Below are positions 10,716 to 23,072 of a stretch of 64,000 nucleotides of DNA, piece by piece. The notes under the pieces were generated by a model that worked only from the letters and a program-made list of their open reading frames with translations, was not told where the DNA came from and did no database searches. The stretch's first letter is position 1. Each line of letters begins with the position of its first letter. The stretch lies in assembly GCF_024139115.2 (NCBI RefSeq), contig NC_085140.1, positions 314,653,259 through 314,717,258 of the forward strand, written 5' to 3'. The DNA is from Armigeres subalbatus (Eukaryota > Arthropoda > Insecta > Diptera > Culicidae). The position numbers were made by a program, and so were the translations under genes.

Positions 10716-11478
10716 GGGTGGTTCAAAAAATCGATTTTGCTCCACAGTGCTCATCTGATTCTTTATCATGTTCTGAGTGTCCTCTGAAAATTTGAGCTCA
10801 TTTGGATTAAAACTGATTTAGCACAAGCGATTTCAAGTTTGCATGCAAATTAGTATGGGGAAATTTATTTTTTCATTATACTGTTGATGACGCTTCCCCA
10901 TTAAGCGCAGGTGAAAAGAAAACCTACATAGCTAAAAGGAATACTCAACATCTTTCACTCAGTGAAAACTGCATCTTAATTGATCGTTCCAATAATTAGT
11001 AATCGAATTTAATCTATACCATAGTTTTCTGGAGCTAATTGCATAACTCCTTAACAGGCAACATTGCTGCTCGTGGCGCGAAAGATAGCACATACAAATT
11101 CTGGCTACTATGTTGCACTGCACATTTCAGTGATGCCCTCAAAGAAGTTTAACAATCATGACTAAAGATTCGCAACCTGTATTAAAATCGATTACTAATT
11201 ACTGGGGCGATCAATCAACATGCGGTTTTCGTTGGGTGAAAGCTGTTGAGTATTCCTTTTAGCTATGTAGGTTTTCTTTTAACCTGCGCTTAATGCGGAA
11301 GCGTCATTTACAGTATACTGAAAAAATAAATTTTCCCATACTAATTTGCATGCAAACTTGAAATCGCTTGTGCTAAATCAGTTTTAATCCAAATGAGCTC
11401 AAATTTTCAGAGGACACTCAGAACATGGTAAAGAATCAGATGAGCACTGTGGAGCAAAATCGATTTTTTGAACCACCC
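10716..11478. mobile_element. Fold-back DNA element with GGGTGGTTC ends
   Basis: Terminal inverted repeats begin GGGTGGTTCAAAAAATCG and end CGATTTTTTGAACCACCC. The arms stay complementary for about 300 bp (10716-11010 against 11183-11478) around a spacer of about 170 bp. TA lies outside each end (10714-10715, 11479-11480). No coding potential. Confidence 0.88.
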
Positions 11479-11519
11479 TAGTGTATAACCGTCATATTAC
11501 TGTTTTGGCTGATAAGAAT

Positions 11520-12000
11520 GAGCAGTTACTACTTACGTGTTTGCTTTCGCTTCAAAAGATACCCTATCACGCCGCCAGATGCCGTTCCTCTGTTCACCGG
11601 CGAGTATTGTCCGCAGCACCTTACGCTCAAATACTCTGAAAGCTCAACGATCAGCCTCCTTAGTATCGCCGGCAAACCATCTTCTTGCATAATTTGCCAT
11701 AATTAATTTCGATTCACTGAATCGTACGTTGCTTTGAAATCAATAAATAGACGATAGGGGTATTCACTTAACGGCGTAGGTTGCTGCGTATCTGTTTATA
11801 TAAATGTTTCATAGGCGTTTTGAAATATGTCCCTAGTGATTGTGTATGAAATATTTCGATAATCAGAAGCTGCTCACGCTGTCAAGTGAATACCCCTGAT
11901 GTGTCTGCAGGTTGTATTCCCAGAATTCATCAAAGATTTGTCTCATGATCCTTCCCCATAGCTCTTTTGTGGGTTTTCTAACCTCATCTGGGGCCCCATA
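11520..12000 (-). pseudogene. Non-LTR reverse transcriptase fragment, split by a MITE
   Basis: On the minus strand, RQIFDEFWEYNLQTH (from about 11965) reads into RLFIDFKATYDSVNRN (about 11755) once the MITE at 11757-11896 is removed. This is the RT block that carries the first catalytic Asp (DFKA) in families A and B. A stop follows the NRN and similarity fades downstream. It is closest to family B but too diverged to assign. Confidence 0.7.
11757..11896. mobile_element. MITE with GGGGTATTCACTT ends
   Basis: Left end GGGGTATTCACTTAAC and right end CAAGTGAATACCCC are inverted repeats. It sits within the codons just upstream of the FIDFKA motif of a retroelement relic, so it is younger than that relic. 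The target duplication is not clear. Confidence 0.8.
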
Positions 12001-12201
12001 CACCCTCCGACATGTTGTACAACTTTGACTCCGCCCCCAGGAAATTTGGTCCGGTCGGAGTAAAGTCGGACCGTCTGTGGGCAAGTTGTACTGTTCAACA
12101 GTCGTACAACTTGCCCACAGACGGTCCAACTTTACTCCGACCGAACCAAATTTCTTGGGGGCAGAGTCAAGGTTGTACAACATGTCGGAGCGTGTATGGG
12201 G
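11995..12201. repeat. Near-perfect 207-bp palindrome
   Basis: Arms of about 95 bp (CTCCGACATGTTGTACAAC on the left mirrored by GTTGTACAACATGTCGGAG) around a short spacer at TACTGTTCAACAGTCGTA. Only about seven mismatches are visible between the arms. Could be a fold-back MITE. No clear target duplication and no coding sequence. Confidence 0.8.
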
Positions 12202-12370
12202 ACCCTTTTAGATTGGAGATTGCGCTGTCTTTCTCTGCAGGCCATGGACAGTCTCATGAATTATCCGCGTATTGTTCTGATTACAACAAAAAAAAACACA
12301 AGAGCTGCGGCCGCTCGAAAGATGCTAGGCTAGAATGTAGGCAATGATGATCCAAATGCATGCCTAACTC

Positions 12371-12643
12371 GGTCTCCAATTAGCCTTGTCAGCAAAGAGT
12401 AGGATTGCCATTCAGGAGAAAGTTTGATTCTCGATCCTATCTATGTTTTCGGGTGGGAAACATTTTCGACTCGCTGGGCATGGTGTATCCATTGTACTTG
12501 CCACACAAGATACATATTTATGCAATTGGCGGGCATAGAACAGCTTTCGATTAATAACTGAAGAAATACTAATAGAATACTAAGTTGAAAAGCTTGCACA
12601 GTCCCAATTGGAATGAAGAGCCATACCAGAAGAAGAAGAAGGA
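12371..12643 (+). mobile_element. tRNA-derived SINE (not Feilai), GAA-rich tail
   Basis: The head GGTCTCCAATTAGCCTTG resembles a tRNA 5' half with an A box, followed by a degraded B-box segment (AGTTTGATTCTCGA), a body of about 180 bp and an AGAAGAAGAAG tail. The architecture and tail type are those of Feilai but the body differs. Boundaries rest on the head and tail only, and target duplications are not convincing. Confidence 0.55.
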
Positions 12644-14030
12644 GTCATGCTCTACTGGACTGTGACGGTACTGCATGTTGACATTATTTTGTTCTGTAGA
12701 ATGTGAAGGAGGTGCTTATAAATTTTAAATGATGTTTTATTTTTAATTTACGTGGTGAGATAAATTTATTACCCTGAAGTGGAAAATAGAACAGTTTCCT
12801 CATTATGACCTAATGTTTGTCATGCTTATTTTTCCATCAAGCTCAATAGTCACGTATTCATGATTCATTATTGTATACATTCATGACAGGTATAATACTG
12901 AACACAAAAGGTTTGTATGACGTATGCGTATATCTAGGCTACCGTGGGAGAAATCGCAACCATGAGCATCACATTAGCTCAGAGTTTGCAGTTGGTTGTA
13001 TTCTTCCACTAACGATAAGATAATTTTTATTGTATCTGTAGGCAGCAGCCCGGCGATAGTCAAGATAGTACTCATAGAACACTATTTGCGGAATTATTCC
13101 TGTTCTTTCCTTTTCGGATGCAATACGCTGATTCAGAATAAATGACAAACATTTTCATTTGCATTTCCAATATTGGTATTTACAATTCGCGAGTGTTGAA
13201 TACCACCATCATTGTGAAATTCTCACTGTAACATCGAATAGTATTCCGACCTAAAATTAATCAATCATGATCAATTTTACAATTTGCCTGCAATGCATTA
13301 TCGTATTCACAAAACAAGATCCTGCTTTGCAGTGACTCGTCTTACCGCTGTACTGCGGAAAGCTCCTGTTTCAGCTTAATAAGCGGAAAATATAATCACT
13401 TACGTCTGGTTAGGTCGTGAGTGAGTCAAATATCAACAGCTATAGAGATGTATCATGCAATACACGTGTGTCCGGCCATAGCTTGTTGCGCAACACTCGA
13501 AACACGTGCTCCAGGTTGGTTCGCGCTGGCTCGCGTAAGAACATGAAAGGCACGTTTCGTCGATCTCGAGCGAGGGATGCTGCGCTTCACATCGACACAT
13601 CTGTAGCACGCTCAGCGTAGGATATGTGAATCGAAGAGATGAGATGAGCGCCACTCGGTGGGTATTTCTGCTGTCTGATGGAACCGTTGCGTTGGTTGGT
13701 GGAAAATTACCGAGATGCCGAGCAGGTTTTATTTTTTGCATTATGTGGTTCGGTGTCGAGTGTATTCGGTTTCCTACCGTGAGACTGCAAATATTTGCCG
13801 TGATATTTGGAAGGGGTCGCAGGCCAGTGCGCGAAAATGGATCAGCAGTATAAAATGCAATCAATTTGCCGAAACGAGACATTTGGTTAGGATAATAAAT
13901 TAGTGAGCACATTTTGAGCCGTTACAATGAGTTGCCTGATGTGACAATCACTTGAGGCATTCATATGATAACGAAAACATTGTTAGCAGCACAGTCTATT
14001 ATCAATTATCGGTGTAATCTCGATCAATGA
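12644..14030. other. No recognisable gene; unique-looking DNA
   Basis: AT-rich to about 13330, then a more balanced stretch (13400-13870) with short frames on both strands and a TATAAAA at about 13850. None of the frames shows a familiar domain. I see nothing I can support as a gene. Confidence 0.4.
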
Positions 14031-14680
14031 ATTATTGGAAGTGGCTGATTTCCTACCCGCCGCTTCCACATCCAGGCGCTATCGTTTATGCGCCAATAGC
14101 CAGCATGAGTAATCCGCCAGAAATGTGTATGGTGAAAGACATTTAACGCGGGTTTTCTCAAAATTAGGATCTCTTCATGAAAAACTATTTGGTACCGGTT
14201 ATGTTCGCTACTACGCCTACCAAATATTGTTTCGATGAAGGTGCTTATTTTCGAGATATTAAACTTTAGATGCCTTTCGCCATACTAGTTAATCCGAAAG
14301 TTAACTTCTAGTGTGCCGCTGTAAGCACGCTCAAAGCAGGCACAATGGACAATGAATCGACTGCTTTGAGCGTGCTTACAGCGGCACACTAGGAGTTAAC
14401 TTTCTGAAATCAGTATGGTGAAAGGCATCTAAGGTTCGATTTATCAAAATTAAGCACTTTAATCGAAAAAACATTTGGTAGGCGTAGTAGCGGACACCAT
14501 CCCTCATAACCGGTACCAAATAGTTTTTCATTAAAAGTTCCTAATTTTGAGAAAACCAGCGTTAGATGTCTTTCGCCATACAAATTTCTGGCGGTTAACT
14601 CTTGCTGGCTATTTTGTGCATATACTATAGAGCCTGGATGTGGCTGCGGCGAGTAGAAAATCAGCCACTTTCAATAATTG
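14031..14680. repeat. 650-bp fold-back element
   Basis: Complementary arms of about 300 bp: GTGGCTGATTTCC (14041) pairs with the AAATCAGCCAC ending at 14669, AAGACATTT pairs with GAAAGACATC-type steps near 14575, and a perfect inner stem (TAGTGTGCCGCTGTAAGCAC at about 14309) surrounds a loop near 14340-14370. Arms show scattered substitutions, so it is old. No coding sequence. Confidence 0.85.
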
Positions 14681-15188
14681 ATTATAGCTCACCAGCTCAG
14701 AGTGAGTGTTTTAAATCGGGATGCCAAACATGTTACTGTTTTTGTTATCCAAATGAAAAGTTTCTTTAATTATACCGTTTTTCCTCATATTACATAAACT
14801 TAAGCACATTTTGCACTTCGGATTCCTTATGGCATATGAATTAAAATATATTAATAGATCAATTGGTCGGGGTTCTTCCAAAACGCACCAAGAGCCAACA
14901 AAAATCAGAAGGGTCATGTACAAGACACGACCGCACGACGTAAACTACGTGAAACAGTTCAGTGCATTCAAATTTGAAGTGCCATCAGTAAATTACAAAT
15001 TTCGGCTCCGAAAAGTTATTGCGGTATTTACCCAATTTCATGGATCTTTGAAGATTGGTAGAAACAAGTGAACTAGCATTATTTTTGTCACTAAAAAATG
15101 TTGAAGAGTTAAGGGAACTTCCTCTTACTTACTTACTTATGGTCCATGTATACCTTCGGTGGTGCCAAGGGCCGACTTGAAAGATATA

Positions 15189-15401
15189 CGGGAACGGTTC
15201 GGCACTCCATCTCATGGCTCCCATTTCTATCCCATCAAAAACAAAGTAATGAAAAGGTATATGATTTGTTATTTATTTTTGTGATTTTTTTCAGCGTGAG
15301 CACTCATGTTAGCAAAAAAAGCGACAATATTGGTGCTTTTTTTCCTGTTTTGCGATGAGTTGAATATATGTACAGTGAGATGGAAAACGGAGCAGTTCCC
15401 C
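15189..15401. mobile_element. MITE with GGGAAC-type ends, TA duplication
   Basis: Left end CGGGAACGG..CTCCATCTCA and right end TGAGATGGA..GTTCCCC are imperfect inverted repeats, flanked by TA at 15187-15188 and 15402-15403. It interrupts the RTE-like element between GACTTGAAAGAT and ATCCTGAGC. Another diverged member seems to lie near 20985-21090. Confidence 0.75.
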
Positions 15402-16351
15402 TACAATCATCCTGAGCAATGTCCAGCTTAGATTTCGGTCGATTTCTTTTATTTCTTTATTGAGGCTTCGCCGCTGGGTTCCAGTCCAATGCTTGTTTAC
15501 AGATTTCGTTTCCGCCCCTACGTAAAGTGTGTCCCGAATTTCTGTTGCTATCGGCCTTTGGTGACAACGACGATGGAGCTCGATATTCGAAATTTACTTG
15601 TGAGGTCATCAGGCCCGAATTATACACCGCAGGCTTCTGTTGATGAACACCTGCAACCGTTGAGTGTTCTCCACTGATACACACTATGTTTCACTAGCGT
15701 ATAGCAGCACAGATTTCACGTTAGAGCTGAAAATTCGTACAATTTTGGTGCGTTCACTTATCTGCCTATTATTCCAGATATTTCTAAATCTTTCGATCTT
15801 GGTACCGCCGTCTGACGCCATTTGGCTACCAAGATATTGGAAGCTTTCAACATTTTCCACTGGTTGCCCGGCTACTGTTTTGTTGACGCTGATGACTAAA
15901 CCTGCCGAAGAGGAGCGTTCAGCAAGGTCATTTAGCTAACTCTGCATATCAGAACGCCGTTGAGCGAGGAGTGCAACGTCATCGTTTAGGTGCTCCATGG
16001 TTATGTGATGAAATAGCAGCCCGTGGTTTGGTTCACGGTCAATCGCACCTCTCTACTAATCTCCTCGATTACGATGAGGAAAAGTAACGGTGATAGAATA
16101 CATCCTTGCCTCACACCAGCTATGACCCGGATAGGGTCGGACAAGACCCCATTGTGCAGCACTCTACACGAGAAGGCCTCGTACTGTACCTCGATGAGGC
16201 CGTTGATTTTTTCAGGAACCCTCTTGCGTTTCAGGGCGCCCCACATATTCTTGTGATTGAGACGGTCGAAAGCTTTTTCGTAGTCAATGAATACCAAGTA
16301 TAGGGACTCTTGGACTTCGCTGACATGCTTTGGGTCTCTCTCTCTCTCTGG

Positions 16352-16540
16352 GACACGGCAGGTATTTCCATTCATCGTTGTAGGGGCTAAAACCAACGAA
16401 ACAACGTACATTTGCTAGAACTACACTATAGCAGCACGTTTCTCCTGAGCTTACGATTTGGTACGTATGAGTTTTACAAAAAACGTCTCATTTATTGGTT
16501 TTCGAGACTATGCCGAACAGACGAAAATACCTGCCGTGTC
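16352..16540. mobile_element. MITE with GACACGGCAGG ends
   Basis: Terminal inverted repeats GACACGGCAGGTATTT (left) and AAATACCTGCCGTGTC (right). It lies next to a TCTCTCTC run at the internal deletion point of the RTE-like copy. No clean target duplication. Confidence 0.8.
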
Positions 16541-16897
16541 ACTAGATGTGGTCGATTTGAATTACGTTACGGGAGACCCTCTTGACCTTGGAAACCGGTT
16601 GATGAGGAAAGAGTGATCCCACAATCACCATGTCGTTATTACCACAGGATTCTTTGAACAGCTCTCCGTTTTCGCTCATTTATCCGAGACCATGGCGTCC
16701 CATAATGCGTTCATGGTTCGAATTGTCGGATCCGATCTTCGCATTTAAGTCGCCTAAACAGATATAAATATCGCCCTTCGGAATTCTTTCTACGTCAGCA
16801 TTGCAGATCGGCAGCATCGGTTGGCGCATAACATTGGATTATAGTTAGGTTTCGGACCGTGTTCTAAATCTGGCAACGATTATTCTTTCACTTGGCA

Positions 16898-18903
16898 CTA
16901 AGATGTAGAATGTAATCCTTCCCTGGGCCCGTAACCTGTTGAGCAGATAAGGAAACCTTATTATTGTCTGTTCTTGGTGAGTGAGTTCCCTTCTTCTACC
17001 CAACAGGGTATGAGCCAAGGAATGGTTTCGGTTACATCTAAGGTTTGCCGTTGAATTTTCTCCAGTCATCATTCAAGTAAATTGATTGCAGCGTCTTCCT
17101 CCGACGCGTTCTTGTTGATCCGCTACCGATGCCAACTTTCTGTCTTTGGCATGCGATAATGTTTTGTACTTTGGAGAAAGTTCGTCTTGGATCAATTTTC
17201 TCTTGTATGAAATTGTAGCTCTCATGAGAACCGATTTATTTCCAATAATGCGCCTAACAATCAGGCAATACTTCAGACGCTCCCACTAAACGTCTCGTGA
17301 ACTCCCCATGCACCACATGTGCCACTACAATCGCTTGGCGGAGCGCCAAGAGCCCAGCAAAGCATTTATAAGTTGAGCAACAGTTACATTGCAGTTACAA
17401 GTACGGCACTGCTAGGCCCTAGACGCCTCGACAGTCCTCACGCATTGTGGAACCCTCCTTGACCAGTAACAGAAGGCATCACACATCTGCCTATCAGAAG
17501 GTGCCTAATGGTTAATTTATTGGTACCTGCAGCGAACTTAGCGACACTCCTAGATCAAATTTCATTTTTTTTTCAAACCCGCTCCAAAACTTTTCCAAAA
17601 CCCCTTCTTCCTCTTCTTGACTCAAATTTCAAACAGAACAAAGTCAAACTAAACAAAATCCCAAAAAAAAAACATTTTGATACAAAAATCAGAGGATTAA
17701 CTGTTTACGGCTGCTGTAATCAGATCTCGTAATCAACTAATTGAATTTCCGGTAGATTCGATTCCCCCGAGAGGTGTGTGCCAAATTTGTAGAAGTCAGC
17801 AGAATTTTGAAATTTCGAGTAAATTTCTGAGAAAATTTAAAATATTTTCCTAAGGTAATTTTAAAATTTTCGTGGACATTGCGAAATATTTCCCATGGAA
17901 TAAAAGAATGATTTCCCATGCAAATTTGGAGCAGTTTTCTGTGGAAATTTTGGTGGAAATTCTAAAGAATTCCCAGAGGAAATTTACTGTAGAAAATGCG
18001 AAGATTTTTTATGAAAACTCGAAGAATTTTTGATGGGAAGTTAGAATAATGTCGCTTTTGTGCTGTGCTCAGTAGACATGTATTCCTACAATACCTTGGC
18101 CAAAATGCGTTGCAAAATCAATTCAAAATTCAACCATCGGCAACCCAATACTTTAACAACTTTAATTGAATGATAAAGTAGTTTCAGATCGTTAAAAGTC
18201 TGATTTGACCCACGACAGTATTCAAGCTGAAATGGATGAAAGTGATCAATTAACACATTCAATCAGCACAGCACTACATTTAACAAGATTCGTTTTCCCA
18301 GTTAGTTCTGCCCGTCTGATTGAATTGAATCAAAATTGGCAAACCGGAGCTATTCTGGTGGCTTCAGATATCACAGCGCGGTATACGCAGCAAGACTGAA
18401 CGACACCCAGTCGAAACGAGATCAATTTATCGCAATTGGTGCGAGTTGATACAATCTGGTTTGACAGAGATGGCTTCTGCAATGAAGGATGGCGCTAAAA
18501 AGTTGCGCTTATTGATTCTTAATCGAGTCACACAATCGACTCGGAAGACCGCACTATATGCGCGGTGCTAAAATTTGAGCTCTAATTCAGTGACGCGCCG
18601 GGAAATGACTGTCGTCAATGTCATTTTATTGCGTAGTCCAAAGAGCAGTTATTAGACTGGCTGCATGGCGTCATGGCGATTGATCATATTGAATTTTCCA
18701 TGTTCTTAGATATGAAGCTTTGTCAAATTTTAGAATTGTGGAAATTTACCATGTCTGCTAGCCAATCACTCGATTCGTACAATTGTTGGTTGATATTGGA
18801 ATAGTTTGATAGCTATTTTCTTTTTGGTAAATAATAAATTATCCGGAACATGTATTAGAATTATATATTCGATTCAATGATTAACTGCGCTTCTATGCAA
18901 ACG
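16898..18903. other. No gene recognised; decayed AT-rich DNA
   Basis: 16900-17500 is of average composition without a motif. 17740-18050 carries irregular GAAATTT/GAATTCC repeats like those at 56160-56960. The rest is unique-looking AT-rich sequence with only short frames. Confidence 0.4.
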
Positions 18904-19167
18904 TTAACACACAGACAAACAGACATAACATTCGTGAAATTTCCATCGATCACTGATTTACTGGTCGATTCAAATAATCATTAGATGGCCAATCGCTCAC
19001 TAGTGGCGCGCGCATCGGATTTGCTCGAGTTTGACGTTTGTTCACTGCGGCCATCTGGTTCGTGATTTGCCCAACTAACTGAAATCAACAGATGTCGTTA
19101 GTGTTTGAACGACGATGAAATTGATGAGTGAATGTTCAATGTGTTATGTCTGTTTGTCTGTGGTTAA
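18904..19167. mobile_element. MITE with TTAA target duplication
   Basis: TTAA at 18904-18907 and 19164-19167 brackets inverted repeats CACAGACAAACAGACATAAC and GTTATGTCTGTTTGTCTGTG. TTAA duplications are typical of piggyBac-type transposition and of some mosquito MITE families. Non-coding inside. Confidence 0.88.
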
Positions 19168-22041
19168 CATATTTTTGACAATTTAGGGATAATGGGAACA
19201 TTTTCGCGATATGGTGGCGATTTAGATGGCATGACTATAATATATTTGCTAATAGTGTAGTGAGTCGATTATAAAGTTTGTCAAATGCTGACGCAGATTT
19301 TCTGAGCATTACGAAAGCAAAATCAAATCGTATATCGCATTTCTATTTATATTTCTTATCCGCTTTTTGTTTTCTGGATATGTTCATGAGATTAACTCAT
19401 ACACAGTCAACCAAGATAATATAACTATAATATAACCAAGATAATGCTAACTTTCTAGTAGTTAAATAGACTATAAAACTTGCAAAGCAAAAAAACATAC
19501 ATCAGTCAACTGCTTTATTCTATAACATCCATTTTTCTTAAGAGCATCATCTCTGGCAATTTGAAGGCCGCAACGTATTTATGTACAGATCATCCCACAA
19601 AAAATGCTTTGCCAAGCAAAGCGACGGAAAACCCGCACCCTTCTCCCTTTTCCTTTCCACCGGGCAAACATGTCGGTGCAAAAAATTCCATTCCGCTGAA
19701 AATAGCTGTCGCTAACGTTCTGTTCATTCTCCATCCATCAAGCGCGCACCGCATAATCTCGATCACAACTTCTCACGTTTTGCATTCCCACTATGCGGTG
19801 GAAACCAAAACATAAACAATCAACGCTCGCGGTTTGGCCCTTCTGCCGTACGGATACTGTAAACCAGTCCATCGTAAGAGTCCGAGTGCCTTTGAACTAG
19901 AACCAAGTGCGGCGCGTGGACCAGTCAGCAAAACACATCGACTATCGGTTGATAAACAACTGCTAGCCGGTGCACCTTTTCACCCTCAACGCCACAACCA
20001 TTGGACATCCGAAATATTCCATGACGTCGTCCGTCGGACCCCGTGCGTCACATACACCATTAACGGTTTGTGCAACATTCGCAGCATAAATCAGTTATCG
20101 ACAACCACCCTCACATGTTTACGAACGTATTCAGTCGGATCGCCGCACGTGGGCCTGTGCATAAACCGGCGATGGCGATCTCGTGCTGCGAAAATTTAGC
20201 AATCGTGGGCAACGTGCTCTGATTGTGTGATCTCTGCATGAATGAAAAGCTCTTGCTTTTCCACTACTACTCAATCTTCATTGGTGCGTGGTTTTGAGCT
20301 TTTGAGCGCAACACAGAGAGCGATGGGTGGAAGCTATGATGCGAGTTGCCGATAAGCTTTCAACTTTTTAGTACACATTATTGAGCAATATCCCCTGCGT
20401 GTAGGCAATAATGCAAACAAAATGCGAATATACACACTAAATTATTTGTTGGAAGTAGAGAGAATTTTTTCAATTTTATTTGCATTGGTAATGAAGTATG
20501 TATTCTTTCACACGAGTAAAATGTAACAACTCATTCATGTTGAAATACATTTTTTGTAACAGAGGGACATTACACGCTTAGCTTGACCTACTCAAAATTG
20601 AGTCTAATCCAACTAATTTTTATTAAAAGTGGGACAACTTAAAATTTCAGTAAAATTTAAATCTTCCACCATTTAATGATAAGACTTGTTGGCAAACAAG
20701 TTTACCTATTTATTCGGAAACCGAAACCGAGTCCTAGTTTTAATGCATTTTATTTTTAATGAAAATGAATCGAATTCACTCATTTTTGAATATGCCATGC
20801 TTAGAGTGTATATTGACCAGTACATGCAGCACAAGCACAAGACCCCAGACAAGAGAAATATTGAGCGGATGCTTTTCTCAGTAATCTTTTCATCAATTTT
20901 TCTTCAGCCACAGCCACAATTTTTTCTTCAAAAAATTTTTTTTTGAAATGATACGAACCAAATAGTAGTAGGGTTACCGCGCCGGGACATCATCTCATAG
21001 CTCCTATGTCCATTTTTTCAGCAGTGAACAAGCATGTTAGCCAAAAGAAGCGACGAAATCGGTGCAGTATTTTTTAGTTTGGCGATGAATATATGCTCAG
21101 TGAGTTGCACAAGACAGCAAAGATCGAGAGATTGACTTCTCATCATTAGTGTGCACAATGCAAGATTTCAATTCATCGGCCACGTTTGAGAAGGAAAACC
21201 GTTGCTATTACAGACCAAGTATACCTTTGCATCTTCACGATTGAGCTGGATTTCGTAAGGATTAAAGTATTAAACTAGATCTATGTGGAGTAGAGACTTT
21301 CTCGCTGCCTCATTGTTAAACGATCACATTTTCCAAGTGCGCACTTCCAAATCTTATGCCAATTTGATTGCCATTTGACTTCTCGAACGTCATTTCAAGT
21401 TTGTATGTGAATTACTATGAAAATAGTAACGATTGCAAAGGACCGATCTGTGAGGTCGCTCATTTTTCAAACAAATCGACTCGTAATCGACTATTTTCGG
21501 CGTAGCACCAACTTACAATTCGGAAGTTGGGACTTCTGAACCGAACTTTTATTCCAAAGTTTTATCTTACAAACTAATTAATGCGTTGTTGAACCGCGAA
21601 GTGGACGTAGGACTTGACTTGACCATGCCTTTAAAGATACATAGTATGTCCAAATCTCACATCAACTAATTTGGATAAAAAATTGTCGTTGTATACCATT
21701 CTTTGGAAACACGTTTTTATTAGCCGACACAGAAAACTACGTTGAACAAAAATAATCAAAAATTATTAAACAAAAACCGTTTTGACTAAAATTCTGAACA
21801 TGACTCCTATTTCGAACACTCGCTTGTAAATGACCATTTTTGATTCATAAGTGTAGTTTTCTCCATTACAAATCCAAGATCGTTTGTAGTCTTGATCCTC
21901 AGAGTGGAAAACCATTGAAAGTATCAGTTCGGAATATGAGTCTTGTTCGGGATTTGAGGCAAAACGTTTTCTGTCCGGACCCGGACGGGTAGCGGAGGAA
22001 CTGTCGGAATATCAGCCTCAACAGCAGCAATCTTCCCACTG
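19168..22041. other. Unique-looking DNA with a pyrimidine-rich balanced block
   Basis: 19580-20210 is less AT-rich than its surroundings, with C-rich runs and open plus-strand frames of 111 (19480-19815) and 121 codons (19834-20199). Neither contains a motif I know. It could be a regulatory or untranslated region of a host gene outside the window, which is speculation. The rest (20210-22041) is AT-rich without features, apart from a diverged MITE near 20985-21090. Confidence 0.35.
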
Positions 22042-22590
22042 CCCGAATACAAAAGTCCAATAGAATTACAATAGAAATTATTGTAACAATACGATACATT
22101 TTATTGTATTTACAATAATCTCTATTGTCGCTCACAATAGAATAACAATTAACAATATTGTTTTCCACCATAAATCCTATTGTAAATGGCAGTTTTACAA
22201 TTAAAACCAAACTTAATTCACCGAGTGGTGATACTGCCTTTCTCGCATTTAGCCAAGACACCAACCTTATATGGCGTTAATATGGTTCGATGTACCATTT
22301 TCTTAATAACTTTCAAACGCAACGGTCAATCAATATAAAATTCAATAGTAATCAACTAGGCTTTGCCCCCTATCGAATGAAACTTGTTGCGAGAAAATCG
22401 GTTAAGGATTACTATATGAAACTTTGTTGTACGAGAAAGGCAAAAATAGGGGTTGTTAGTTACCGTAACAATAAAAAAAATCATTTTTTTCTCGAACAAA
22501 TTTTTTGCCATTACAATACAATTTATTGTTATCCTATTGTCAATATTATTCTGTCAATAGATTTTATTGTAAGTTTATTTACTTACTTAC

Positions 22591-23037
22591 TCATGGATCC
22601 TGTACACCTCTGGTGGTGCAAAGGGCCGACTTGAAAGATCTCCATCCTGAGCGTTGCCCGGCTATCGCTTTAACCTGTTGCCAGGTTAGATTTCGGTTGA
22701 CTTCTTTTATTTCTTTGTTGAGGCTTCGCCGCCATGAGCCTCTGGGTCTGCCTCTGCTGCGATGTCCCGCTGGGTTCCAGTCTAATGCTTGTTTACAGAT
22801 TTCGTTTCCGCCCCTACGTAGAGTGTGGTCGACCCAGCCCCACTTCCGATCCCGAATTTCTGTTGCTATCGGCCTCTGGTGACAACGACGATGGAGCTCG
22901 TTGTTTGAGATCCAGTTGTGAGGCCACCAGGCCCGAATTATATACCGCAGGCATTTGTTGATGAACACCTGCAGCCGTTGAGTGTTCTCCACTGATACAC
23001 ACCATGTTTCGCTAGCGTATAACAGCACAGATTTCAC
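22591..23037 (-). pseudogene. RTE-like ORF, part 3: C-terminal domain
   Basis: Begins SVLLYASETWCVSVENTQRL and continues through IIRAWWPHNWISNNELHRRC, WGWVDHTLRRGGNEICKQAL and GRPRGSWRRSLNKEI to a natural stop just before the 3' repeat tail. This conserved tail with its Trp-rich and GHRSRGRPR segments is common to the family; its function is not established and RNA or target binding is only a guess. Confidence 0.88.
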
Positions 23038-23072
23038 GTTAGAGTTGAAAATTCGTATTTTGGTGCGTTCAC

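Larger units (their letters stand above)
15124..16897 (-). mobile_element. RTE-like non-LTR retrotransposon, deleted copy
   Basis: Same family as the full-length copy at 22580-25647. On the minus strand the 3' end is a (GTAA)n-type tail at 15124-15140. Upstream come pieces of the C-terminal domain, RT motifs (FIDYEKAFDRLNHKNMWGAL near 16250, AGVRQGCILSPLLF near 16115) and, beyond a gap, endonuclease remnants (16548-16897). The segment between the RT fingers and the endonuclease, about 1.2 kb in the full copy, is missing, and a MITE (16352-16540) sits at that point. A second MITE (15189-15401) splits the 3' region. Many substitutions and frame breaks; inactive. Confidence 0.88.

Noticed and set aside
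19480..20199. Two plus-strand frames of 111 and 121 codons as a host gene
   Set aside because: No domain, no splice-supported extension and a different frame for each; composition alone is not enough.
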